Below are positions 1-7,134 of a stretch of 58,006 nucleotides of DNA, in pieces (position 1 is the stretch's first letter; each line of letters starts with the position of its first letter). Position numbers and translations under genes: made by a program. This DNA is from an uncultured Muribaculaceae bacterium (GTDB lineage Bacteria; Bacteroidota; Bacteroidia; Bacteroidales; Muribaculaceae), in NCBI GenBank assembly GCA_947629175.1, contig CANRCT010000020.1, positions 1 to 58,006 on the forward strand, written 5' to 3'. The notes below the pieces were generated by a model. The model saw only the letters and a program-made list of their open reading frames with translations, searched no databases and was not told the origin of the DNA.

Positions 1-70
1 CCGAACAGAGAAGTTAAACCTCACTACGCCGATGATACTGCGAAAGCGGGAAAGTAGGTAATCGCCACCT
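1..70 (+). rRNA. rrf: 5S ribosomal RNA, 3' part
   Basis: The window opens inside a 5S rRNA: the CCGAACAGAGAAGTTAA stretch is the conserved loop B/C segment, followed by the GGTAATCGCCACC 3' side. The 5' part lies outside the window. It is followed within ten bases by a strong terminator, so this is the end of an rRNA operon. The exact 3' end is uncertain by a few bases. Confidence 0.9.
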
Positions 71-78
71 TTTCAACG

Positions 79-126
79 AGAGCTGCCTTCATGGTCACAC
101 CGACCGTGAAGGCAGCTCTTTTTTTA
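79..126 (+). terminator. Rho-independent terminator of the rRNA operon
   Basis: Perfect 13-bp stem (AGAGCTGCCTTCA / TGAAGGCAGCTCT) with a 15-nt loop, followed by a run of seven or more T residues. It lies immediately behind the 5S rRNA. Confidence 0.93.
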
Positions 127-250
127 TGTTCGCTCCATCGGAGCGGCTGCCTGCGCTGACGCAAGCGGCCGGTCTCGCTCCCTCCGGGGCTCGGCCGGGA
201 AGCTCCGGCGCGATATCCGGGGTCTCCGCTGCGCTCCGAACCCCGGTTAA
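127..250. repeat. Cluster of GC-rich imperfect palindromes
   Basis: Three or four consecutive hairpin-forming units lie between the rRNA terminator and the next gene: CGCTCCATCGGAGCG, CGGCTGC...GCAAGCGGCCG, CCGGTCTCG...CTCGGCCGG, and GGGGTCTCC...CGAACCCC. They resemble REP-type intergenic elements in layout (short stem, conserved centre such as CTGCGCTCC). The last unit reaches the start codon at 253. No coding potential is convincing here. Confidence 0.55.
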
Positions 251-252
251 CG

Positions 253-1254
253 ATGCCCGCAGCCTCCGGCGCTCCGAGGATTGATTCGGACGACTGGGAG
301 AAACTGTTTGCTTCGTCGGCCGACAAGGCGTTGCTCGACAATATCCATTGGGACAAGGATGAGTTCAGAAGTAATGTGCGTCGTGCGTTTGAGATAGTGT
401 ATGATCCTGCGTCGGCGGAGCAGTGCGACAGTATGGTGCGTCTTCTCGACGATATGGATAATATCCGAGAAAATCTTCCTTTTTTCGTTTCGACGGCCTA
501 CAGCATAAAAAACAGGCTTGACGAATATACTTCTTTGATGGCGTCGGCCGATGTGGACAGCCTCGTATGTGTGGCCGACTCGATGGCGAGAGATCTCGTT
601 CCGGGCCGCGGTGAGAATCTGGAGGCGCAGGCTTCGCCAATCTACTTTATCGTATGGGATCTTGAATGCCGCAATCTCCCTTCCGGAGTATATCTTGATG
701 TCAACAGCTTTTTCCATGGCGGACTTCAGACGGCTATAGAGGGTCTGGCCCATGAGATCCATCATTTCTATCTTGGCCCACTGTTTGAATCGGTCTATGC
801 CAAGGATATCAATGATGGTGCAGCCATTGCTCTCGCCGAAAACATGAGGGAAGGGGTGGCAGATATAATCAATAAGAAGCATATGCCGCTGGAATCGCTT
901 GAGCCCTATGGCGACAATATACTCAAGATTTATAATGACGACTATTTTGCTTCTCCCAAAGTGCTCGCTGAACTTGATTCACTGACATGCGGATATCTTG
1001 ACAAAACGATCGGGGAGAGGGAATACAGGCGTGGAGCTATACAGTGCGCTCATTTCGGCGGTCATACGACTGGCGATTTCATGGTGTTCCTGATACGTGA
1101 TCAGCTTGGAATTGACGCCGTGGTGGAGAGTCTCGGGGATCTCGACCGATTTGTAGTCAATTACAACAAGGCCGCAGAAAAGGCCGGCACGTACGTCTTC
1201 TCCGACCGGTTCACACAATATATCTGCGATCTGTCAAAGGAGGCAAAGAGATAA
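253..1254 (+). CDS. DUF5700-like putative zinc-dependent peptidase
   Basis: A 333-aa protein with a HEIHH motif at residues 167-171 (HExxH type) and a downstream ENMREGVAD segment at 196-204. The Glu of that segment could be the third zinc ligand of a gluzincin-like fold. This arrangement matches the DUF5700 family of putative zinc peptidases in Bacteroidetes; the substrate is unknown. Family members are usually exported, yet no signal peptide is visible. The first eight residues (Pro/Ala/Gly-rich) are encoded by the edge of the palindrome cluster, and the frame stays open upstream with no better start. The natural N-terminus may have been lost or replaced. Product assignment rests on the metal-binding motifs and overall resemblance, not on a search. 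Confidence 0.72.
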   Translation: MPAASGAPRIDSDDWEKLFASSADKALLDNIHWDKDEFRSNVRRAFEIVYDPASAEQCDSMVRLLDDMDNIRENLPFFVSTAYSIKNRLDEYTSLMASADVDSLVCVADSMARDLVPGRGENLEAQASPIYFIVWDLECRNLPSGVYLDVNSFFHGGLQTAIEGLAHEIHHFYLGPLFESVYAKDINDGAAIALAENMREGVADIINKKHMPLESLEPYGDNILKIYNDDYFASPKVLAELDSLTCGYLDKTIGEREYRRGAIQCAHFGGHTTGDFMVFLIRDQLGIDAVVESLGDLDRFVVNYNKAAEKAGTYVFSDRFTQYICDLSKEAKR

Positions 1255-1272
1255 CTCTTAAGGCCGCGGTGT

Positions 1273-1647
1273 TCAGCGCGTGGCCGAGAGCGGTGCCAGA
1301 AAAGCGTCGGGATAATGCTCGATCGTGTAGTCGCCATGGGGCGAACCGGCGACTATCACGATATCGAACTGTACTTCATGGGGGATCCGGCGCGATCTGA
1401 CGTAGGCATCGGCGGCATAGCTCAGATTGCGTATTTTCCTGGCATCCATAGCATCAAGAGGATCGAAGTCGGGATTGGTGCGCGTCTTTACTTCGACGAA
1501 TACGATCCGTGATCCGTGGATTGCCACTATGTCGATCTCTTTTTTACCTATCCTCACATTGGTCTCAACAATGGCATATCCTTTGGCCGAGAGATATTCG
1601 CGGGCGACGTTTTCGCCCCAGCGCCCTATGTCGTTGTGTTCTGCCAT
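1273..1647 (-). CDS. YraN/UPF0102 family nuclease-like protein
   Basis: A 124-aa protein starting MAEHNDIGRWGE, the usual start of the YraN (UPF0102) family, with GKKEIDIVA followed by VFVEVKTR. That D...ExK arrangement is the PD-(D/E)xK nuclease core of the family. YraN proteins are predicted Holliday-junction-resolvase-like and their biological role is unsettled. The frame stays open further upstream, but a start inside msrAB is implausible; the ATG at 1645-1647 gives family-typical length. It follows msrAB by 4 bp and is probably co-transcribed with it. Confidence 0.88.
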   Translation of the reverse strand: MAEHNDIGRWGENVAREYLSAKGYAIVETNVRIGKKEIDIVAIHGSRIVFVEVKTRTNPDFDPLDAMDARKIRNLSYAADAYVRSRRIPHEVQFDIVIVAGSPHGDYTIEHYPDAFLAPLSATR

Positions 1648-1651
1648 AATC

Positions 1652-2635
1652 TCAGTCGGGGAGCAGAGGCAGATAGTCGCCGTAGCCCTGTTCCTCCATC
1701 TGTGAGCGCGGTATGAAGCGAAGTGATGCGGAATTGATGCAGTAGCGAAGACCGCCTGTCTGTCGGGGGCCGTCGTTGAATACGTGCCCCAGATGTGCGT
1801 CGCCGATGCGGCTGCGCACTTCCACACGGTGCATTCCCGCTGAATCGTCGGGAAGCGTCGAAAGAAGCGAGTCGTTGATCGGGCGCGAGAAACTCGGCCA
1901 TCCGCATTCCGACTGGAATTTATCGGTCGACAGGAAGAGCGGCTGCCCGTTGGTGATATCCACGTAGATCCCTTCGCGCCGTTCACGCCAGTAGGCGTTG
2001 TCAAACGGCGGTTCGGTGGCGTTTTTTCGTGTGACTTCATACTGCGTTGCCGACAGTTGCCTCCGGAGTTCATCGTCGCTGTGGCGCGCATAGCGTTTCA
2101 GATCGCTTTCCGGAGCATCCGGGTCGTGAAAACCGGAGGCTTTGCGCATCAGCGATGGATTGATGTGGCAATATCCTCCTGGGTTCTTGTCGAGGTAATC
2201 CTGATGATACATTTCGGCCGGGAAGAAGTTGCGCAGAGGCTGATTCTCCACTACGATCGGACTGTCATAGTCGGCCGCGGCCTGTCGGAGAGATTCGGCT
2301 ACAATCAGATGGTCGGCTTCGCTGACGGTATAGATGCCCGTGCGGTATTGCGTGCCGGCGTCTCCTCCCTGACGGTTGACCGATGTGGGATCGACAGTCA
2401 TAAGATACAGATTTATCAGGTAGGGGAGTGTTACGCGCCGTGGATTGTAGACCACTCTGACCGTCTCTGCAGCGTTGGTTAGCCCGGTGCATACCTGCTG
2501 GTATGAGGGATGCTGGATGTCGCTGTTGGCATATCCGACCTCAGTCTCGACTACTCCCGGCACATTTCTGAAGAACTTTTCGGTGCCCCAGAAGCATCCT
2601 CCGGCAAAATATATTGTAGAATTGTCCATAATCAT
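1652..2635 (-). CDS. msrAB: Bifunctional peptide methionine sulfoxide reductase MsrA/MsrB
   Basis: Fusion of MsrA (residues about 5-160) and MsrB (about 180-320), reducing the S and R forms of methionine sulfoxide in damaged proteins. The MsrA active-site GCFWG is at residues 13-17. The MsrB half shows CGWPSF and the catalytic-Cys segment RYCINSASLRF. There is no signal peptide, so it is probably cytoplasmic. A second ATG two codons in (2629) is an equally plausible start. The gene probably heads an operon with the YraN-like gene, 4 bp downstream. A divergent -7 box at 2769-2776 could drive it through a leader of about 130 nt. Confidence 0.95.
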   Translation of the reverse strand: MIMDNSTIYFAGGCFWGTEKFFRNVPGVVETEVGYANSDIQHPSYQQVCTGLTNAAETVRVVYNPRRVTLPYLINLYLMTVDPTSVNRQGGDAGTQYRTGIYTVSEADHLIVAESLRQAAADYDSPIVVENQPLRNFFPAEMYHQDYLDKNPGGYCHINPSLMRKASGFHDPDAPESDLKRYARHSDDELRRQLSATQYEVTRKNATEPPFDNAYWRERREGIYVDITNGQPLFLSTDKFQSECGWPSFSRPINDSLLSTLPDDSAGMHRVEVRSRIGDAHLGHVFNDGPRQTGGLRYCINSASLRFIPRSQMEEQGYGDYLPLLPD

Positions 2636-2768
2636 GAATTTGATTTATTTGAAAGAAACAAACAGGCCGGCTGTAATGTTGAATCAGCGGCTTATCCGTG
2701 CATGACTGGTGTTTACGCCAAGTCGACAGCCTTTCGCGACCGACTTATTTATTTCACGCGGCCGAATG

Positions 2769-2776
2769 CAAAATTA
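2769..2776 (-). promoter_or_regulatory. Putative -7 box upstream of msrAB
   Basis: TAATTTTG on the minus strand, matching the Bacteroidetes housekeeping consensus TAnnTTTG. It faces msrAB and lies back to back with a plus-strand box at 2789-2796. Confidence 0.45.
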
Positions 2777-2788
2777 ATGATTATTTTG

Positions 2789-2796
2789 TAAATTTG
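2789..2796 (+). promoter_or_regulatory. Putative -7 box upstream of the rseC-like gene
   Basis: TAAATTTG matches TAnnTTTG. It ends 9 bp before the ATG at 2806, which supports that start over the upstream in-frame ATG at 2698 and implies a very short leader. Confidence 0.5.
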
Positions 2797-2805
2797 AACC
2801 CTGAA

Positions 2806-3231
2806 ATGGAAAACCTGACGGCAACTGTGATCTCTGTGGATTACGATATGGCGGTAGTGGAGCTCGACGTCGCGGATGAGACGTGCGATAGCTGCCGTCT
2901 GGCATCAGTGTGCTCCCGTCCGGAGTCGTCACGATGCCGGTTTGAGGCCTGGGTAGAACCGTCGGAATGTATCGTGCCCGGCATGAAGGTGGGCGTTACG
3001 GCAAGAAACTTTTCCTGGAGCCGTGCTTTAATATTGGGTCTGGCTGTTCCGCTCACACTGATGATAGTTTCAGCTATTGCCGCTTCATGGGGCCGGCTGC
3101 CTGATGCGTTGACAGCGATTGTTTCGATTGCCGTGCCGGCCGGTTTTTATCTGCTCCTGTATCTTTTGCGCCGACGCATTTTCAGGCGTTCGGGCTTAAT
3201 ATGTCACCGTTTAGATTTCTCAAATAAGTGA
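2806..3231 (+). CDS. RseC/SoxR-reducing-system family membrane protein
   Basis: A 141-aa protein with an N-terminal cysteine-rich segment (CDSC, CSR...CRF), a beta-rich stretch, then two hydrophobic segments (about residues 70-92 and 98-118) and an Arg-rich tail. This is the RseC layout found in front of rnf genes in Bacteroidetes, where it is thought to help the electron-transfer complex. The upstream in-frame ATG at 2698 is rejected because a promoter box lies at 2789-2796. The stop overlaps the rnfB start (GTGA), indicating translational coupling. Confidence 0.85.
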   Translation: MENLTATVISVDYDMAVVELDVADETCDSCRLASVCSRPESSRCRFEAWVEPSECIVPGMKVGVTARNFSWSRALILGLAVPLTLMIVSAIAASWGRLPDALTAIVSIAVPAGFYLLLYLLRRRIFRRSGLICHRLDFSNK

Positions 3232-4061
3232 TACTTTCTGCTCTCATTCTTTCAGTTATAGGTATTATTGCGGCCGCACTGCTTTATGTCGTCGCCCGAC
3301 GGTTTCATGTGGAAGCTGATCCCCGTATCGACGAAGTGGAGTCGCTGCTCCCCGGCGCCAATTGCGGAGGGTGTGGTTTCAGCGGTTGCCGTGCGTTTGC
3401 TCAGGCCTGTTGCAAAGCCGCATCGCTCAACGGACTATCGTGCCCGGGCTCGGATGCAACGGTAATGGAGAAAATCGCAGGGATTCTCGGTCAGAGGGTA
3501 GCAGAAGCGGACGACAGGCGCAATGTGGCTGTTGTGGGATGTGGAGCTGCTTGTTTCGTGCGGCAGAATATTGCCCGGTATGAAGGCCCGGCGTCATGTG
3601 CCGCTCTCGCGTCGATCGGCTCCGGCCCTACGCTTTGCAGCTACGGTTGCCTTGGCTTGGCCGACTGTGTGAGGGCGTGTCCGTTCGGCGCGATCGGGAT
3701 GAATAGCACTACTGGACTTCCAGAGGTGGATTATTCACGATGCACCGGGTGCGGAGCATGTGCAGCCCGGTGCCCGCGTGCGGTCATCAGCATAAGGCCA
3801 GCCATTAAATCGGCTGCTTTCTCTTATGTGGCATGTTCCAATTCCGTGGGAGGAGCGTTGGCTCTGAAAGCCTGCCGCTCGGCATGCATAGCCTGCGGCA
3901 AGTGTGAGCGCGTTTGTCCCGAATCTGCCATAACTCTTAATCTTCCCGAAGGCTCGCGCACAGCCGTTCCTCCTGCACGTATCGACGCAACCCGCTGCAC
4001 GGCTTGCGGCCGCTGCATCGAAGCGTGTCCCACCCACGCCATCCTTGCCGCCCACGCCTGA
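3228..4061 (+). CDS. rnfB: Electron transport complex subunit RnfB
   Basis: A 277-aa iron-sulfur subunit of the Rnf (ferredoxin:NAD+ oxidoreductase, ion-pumping) complex. An N-terminal membrane anchor (residues 3-22) is followed by the CGGCGFSGC cluster-binding segment (from residue 46), a second cysteine region (CSYGC...CVRACP), and three ferredoxin-type CxxCxxCxxxCP motifs. The start codon is GTG and overlaps the upstream stop by four bases. In Bacteroidetes rnfB is normally followed by rnfC, D, G, E and A. None follows here: the next 1.6 kb is reversed Mu-like phage sequence. The protein itself looks complete, so this is an orphan or displaced copy unless the other subunits lie elsewhere. 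Confidence 0.93.
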   Translation: MILSALILSVIGIIAAALLYVVARRFHVEADPRIDEVESLLPGANCGGCGFSGCRAFAQACCKAASLNGLSCPGSDATVMEKIAGILGQRVAEADDRRNVAVVGCGAACFVRQNIARYEGPASCAALASIGSGPTLCSYGCLGLADCVRACPFGAIGMNSTTGLPEVDYSRCTGCGACAARCPRAVISIRPAIKSAAFSYVACSNSVGGALALKACRSACIACGKCERVCPESAITLNLPEGSRTAVPPARIDATRCTACGRCIEACPTHAILAAHA

Positions 4062-4472
4062 CCCTTGCGGGGAATGAGGTTGTAGAAGTGGATGTGATTC
4101 GATTTTTTGAAAGAATACGCTCGCGTTCTTAATAGTAATGATATTGCCTCCCTCGTTGTGGATGGCGGCGTATATGAGGTTGTTGTAAATCGTGGCGCGT
4201 CCCGCGGAGGCCCGGAAGTTGATGCGATTGCGCAGGGTATTGGTGCGCGACAGCAGCGGCCCGCGCTGGCCGTCCGCCCCGGAGAGCGTTTTTTGTCTCC
4301 ATGTGACCTCCCACGGCTCCAGATCGCGGTCGACAAAGCCGCCCCGGGCGAAGTTCTCGCGGAAGTGCTGCATCGCCTTGGTGCCGACGATGCGCGGCAG
4401 GTCGTCGCGGATGAGTTTCAGCAGCTCCGGCTGCTGCTTTTCGATTAATTTTAGAAAATTTTGAGGAGTCAT
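4062..4472 (-). pseudogene. Truncated phage virion morphogenesis protein (Mu gpG-like)
   Basis: The first ~115 codons read as a phage virion-morphogenesis (tail completion, Mu gpG-like) protein: MTPQNFLKLIEKQQPELLKL, then the RDDLPRIVG, HFRENFARGG and AIHNEGG segments typical of the family. After AIHNEGGNI the family resemblance fades. The frame then runs on, antisense, into rnfB as far as 3735, which cannot be native. The gene is therefore truncated where phage DNA meets rnfB, near 4062-4100. It lies downstream of the gpF-like gene in the Mu order F then G. Confidence 0.72.
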
Positions 4473-4496
4473 TGATTGAAATTGAAGAGATTTTAT

Positions 4497-4580
4497 TAAT
4501 TTTGCGCAAGCCCGTAAGGGTTAGCGTGTGCTACGGCACGTCGCATCGCGGGGAGGCGTAAGTCTCCCCGTCGTCGTTTA
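4497..4580 (+). ncRNA. Possible small structured RNA or terminator-like element in the prophage remnant
   Basis: A plus-strand TAATTTTG box (4497-4504) is followed by a chain of short hairpins: CCCGTAAGGG, GTGC-TAC-GGCAC, and GGGGAG-loop-CTCCCC. They occupy the gap between the two reversed phage genes. A transcript from this box would be antisense to the gpF-like gene. This is only a structural observation; it could equally be a minus-strand terminator or a phage intergenic repeat. Confidence 0.25.
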
Positions 4581-5645
4581 ATAAATTTGTCCGTCTTTGT
4601 AAAATAATCTCGTCTCGCCTTTTTCGTATATCCAGACTTCAAGAACGTCATGTCCGGGCAGATTTACTCTTGCCATAACTGCCTTACGAAGGATCCGGTC
4701 GCTGCAACCTTTATTGTTGTCGATAACGATACGGGGCGATTGTTTCAAACCATGGGTCAGCATAGATTTAACCTTTCTGCGATTCCAGGGCCGTTCAAAA
4801 CCCTCATACTCATAGAAGTTTTCACCAACCTGAAAATCCGGACACTTTCTTTCATATTTTGTTCCGATCAAAGGTTTATATATCTGCTTGTATTCCTCCG
4901 ATTTGAAGTGTACAGCGGGCGTGATTTTGACAACTTCGCCATTCTTTGCAAACGACTGCGCAATATTGACGATAGCCTTGTAATCTCGTTTTGCCTTGTC
5001 AGCAGCTTCATGGATTAAAAGCTGACCACCATTGCGATATTTGTTTTTCATCAAAAATCCATCTTTGCGCTGGAGAACATGCTTTATATTTTGACAGCGG
5101 CTGCAGTCCTTTTTCTTATTGCGGAACGCCAACCCCAGCCGGTTTGTGAGGCCGCCGGCGAACGGGCACGACGAGCACGACTCCGGATAGTAGGGGTGAT
5201 CCTGACCGAAGAGATTGCCGGTTTTGCCCGGATTGTCCTTGAGGCCTTTTTGCGGGCCATTCTTTCGAGGATCCACCGCATCCTCATGCCTGATCCCGGT
5301 CGCCGGCTCGTCGGTCGACTCCAGAGAGCACTGGCAGTTCCACCGGTCGCCCGGACGATGACGGCTCCAAAACGGGTGATCCACCGGGAGGATCGTCCCC
5401 CAATAGATCCGGTGATCCGCGCCCGGATTCGGCGACGTCGACGGCACCCATTTGAGATTGGGGAGCACATCCTTGTCGCGTTCAAACCGCTGCCATTCCG
5501 CCGCCTGGTGCGCCCTGATGACGGCTGTATCATACTCCGTCCGGAGCCACGACCCGCACTGGTGCGAGGCTATCGGTAAAACGTCATTCAACCACCGGTC
5601 GAACGGCTTTAGAGCGCCGTTTGAATCGAGCAGCTTGGCGGCCAT
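4578..5645 (-). CDS. Mu gpF-like minor head protein with C-terminal toxin-like domain, 5'-truncated
   Basis: A 355-aa protein. Residues 1-115 match the conserved part of Mu F-like head morphogenesis proteins (AAKLLDSNGALKPF, WLRTEYDTAVIRAHQAAEW, PGADHRIYWGTILPVDHPFW, RPGDRWNCQC). A linker with CSSC and CSRC pairs follows (to about residue 185). The C-terminal ~165 residues look like a nuclease toxin module (PDFQVGENFYEYEG, then a basic stretch and IVIDNNKGCSD), comparable to CdiA-type or PBECR-type domains attached to phage head proteins. Family members normally begin 100 or more residues earlier. Here an in-frame stop lies about 40 bp upstream of the ATG, so the N-terminus is lost. No candidate immunity gene is adjacent. 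Confidence 0.68.
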   Translation of the reverse strand: MAAKLLDSNGALKPFDRWLNDVLPIASHQCGSWLRTEYDTAVIRAHQAAEWQRFERDKDVLPNLKWVPSTSPNPGADHRIYWGTILPVDHPFWSRHRPGDRWNCQCSLESTDEPATGIRHEDAVDPRKNGPQKGLKDNPGKTGNLFGQDHPYYPESCSSCPFAGGLTNRLGLAFRNKKKDCSRCQNIKHVLQRKDGFLMKNKYRNGGQLLIHEAADKAKRDYKAIVNIAQSFAKNGEVVKITPAVHFKSEEYKQIYKPLIGTKYERKCPDFQVGENFYEYEGFERPWNRRKVKSMLTHGLKQSPRIVIDNNKGCSDRILRKAVMARVNLPGHDVLEVWIYEKGETRLFYKDGQIY

Positions 5646-5701
5646 GTCGTTTTTTCGAAAATAATCAGCCGCATTATTCCTTTAATATCCGATAAAATCA
5701 T

Positions 5702-5709
5702 TAGCTTTG
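5702..5709 (+). promoter_or_regulatory. Putative -7 box for the 5750-8531 operon
   Basis: TAGCTTTG matches TAnnTTTG, 40 bp before the first ATG and just outside the prophage remnant. Confidence 0.45.
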
Positions 5710-5749
5710 CATATCACCTTTTCAATCTTATCACCATTCTCTACAGGCT

Positions 5750-6202
5750 ATGTTACATTCAGCATCTGTTACAGCTCTTATCGCAAATATTTCGTTGAGC
5801 GGTCTTGATCACTGTCTCTCTGACAGGTGTGTCGATCTGGCGTGGATCGACCTTTTGAGCCTGCTGATCATTTGTCTGACGGTGCTTGTCGGCCTTGCGG
5901 TTGTGGCAGTATTGCTTTACCGTCTGTACAGCAGTGCGGCGCAGCATAAATATCTTAACGAGGGCCGGCGTCAGCGTCATGACGACATGAAGTCGAGCAG
6001 AGAATATGAAGGGCGGTATAATCGTGAAACGTACGAGAGCGCATGGCGCTGCGTAGAGCATTACTGGAAAGCGGCAGAGGCTGGAAGCGCTTCCGAATTT
6101 GACAGAAAGTCCGCTGCCAGAGCTATGGAATATCTGGCCTGCTCGTGGGATTCGCTGGTATCGGAAGTCAGTACTGACGGAAAAAATGATTCAGCCTCAT
6201 GA
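5750..6202 (+). CDS. Small single-pass membrane protein, unknown function
   Basis: 150 aa. It has one strong hydrophobic segment (about residues 33-60, LLSLLIICLTVLVGLAVVAV) and then a soluble, charged C-terminal region rich in Arg, Glu and Ala. I do not recognise a family. The stop overlaps the next start (ATGA, 6199-6202), so it is translationally coupled to the large TrkA/RyR-type protein and may be its partner or accessory subunit. Confidence 0.7.
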   Translation: MLHSASVTALIANISLSGLDHCLSDRCVDLAWIDLLSLLIICLTVLVGLAVVAVLLYRLYSSAAQHKYLNEGRRQRHDDMKSSREYEGRYNRETYESAWRCVEHYWKAAEAGSASEFDRKSAARAMEYLACSWDSLVSEVSTDGKNDSAS

Positions 6203-7134
6203 GAAATAGTGCATTTCTGCGAGGCACACTGGTTATAGCCGGTGTCGGCGTACTTCTGGCAGTGATAGCGCTCGGCGGAGAGTCCGGACTGGCTTTCGCC
6301 GTCATTCTTCTCGCGCTCGGAGGCGCCGCGTTGCTGTGGTCTATAGTAGGCCAGCTGCGCGAAGCTTTCCTCCGGCCTGCGCAGAGGCTCTATGCCCGCG
6401 ATTTCTCGCTGAAATTCCTTGCTACTCTGATGGGACTTTTCCTCATCACAGGGACTCTGATGTTCATGTACGTATTCCGTCAGATAGTAAGCGAGCCGGT
6501 CGACGGACATATTGTCAGGTTTTCCAATACCGAATACCTCCTGCGGTCACTTATATGTTCGCTCGAACTGTTCATGCTCAATGTCGACGGCAATATATAT
6601 GATCATCTGAACCAGTATCCCGCTTTGAAGGGATGGATATCCGTGCAGACCCTGTTGTCGTTTTCATGCACGGTGGCTGTGGTGCTCGGACTGGTTTACT
6701 CGCGTCTGTCGGCATATCTGCGTCTGTCATACGGCACCCACATAGGCCGTTCCCACAGTCACCTATATCTTTTTTTCGGCAACAACCATCCCTCGCAGCT
6801 TCTCGCAAAGGACATAACGAGGAAGGATCCGAAAGCGGTCGCAGTGATCATCGACGAGGCCAATGTGAGCGAGGACGACAATGATGAATGGACCGGCATT
6901 GTCGGACTGATGGCCCACAAGCGAAAAGTATTCAGAGAGGCACGGAAGACGGGAGCAAAGGTGGCTATCGCAAGCCAGCAGCTCGACGATATCGACGACG
7001 ATATCACTGCACGCGCTGATTTTGACGCTTTCGGTTATCTTGGCCTGGCTAAGATACGGCAACTTATCCATCGCCTCCATGAGATATCAGATCCGCAGCT
7101 CCACGTTTTTTTATGGGTGATGATGAAGAGCTGA
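6199..7134 (+). CDS. TrkA/RyR-domain membrane protein, N-terminal part (interrupted by frameshift)
   Basis: 311 aa as read. Four hydrophobic segments (about residues 8-28, 32-50, 73-92, 153-172) are followed by a Rossmann-like beta strand with a nucleotide-binding style loop (HLYLFFGNNHPSQLLAKDI). This resembles potassium-channel or transporter proteins with cytosolic NAD-binding domains. The reading frame leaves the protein at the T7 run near 7107-7113 and ends 20 bp later. Shifting by -1 joins it exactly to the following frame (FF-MGDDEEL). A shifted product would be about 775 aa. The heptamer at the junction, T TTT TTA, is in the correct phase for -1 slippage. A sequencing error or a real mutation is equally possible. 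Confidence 0.8.
   Translation: MRNSAFLRGTLVIAGVGVLLAVIALGGESGLAFAVILLALGGAALLWSIVGQLREAFLRPAQRLYARDFSLKFLATLMGLFLITGTLMFMYVFRQIVSEPVDGHIVRFSNTEYLLRSLICSLELFMLNVDGNIYDHLNQYPALKGWISVQTLLSFSCTVAVVLGLVYSRLSAYLRLSYGTHIGRSHSHLYLFFGNNHPSQLLAKDITRKDPKAVAVIIDEANVSEDDNDEWTGIVGLMAHKRKVFREARKTGAKVAIASQQLDDIDDDITARADFDAFGYLGLAKIRQLIHRLHEISDPQLHVFLWVMMKS

Noticed and set aside
2698-2805. Upstream extension of the RseC-like protein
   Set aside because: It overlaps a promoter box, and the extra residues look unlike the family.
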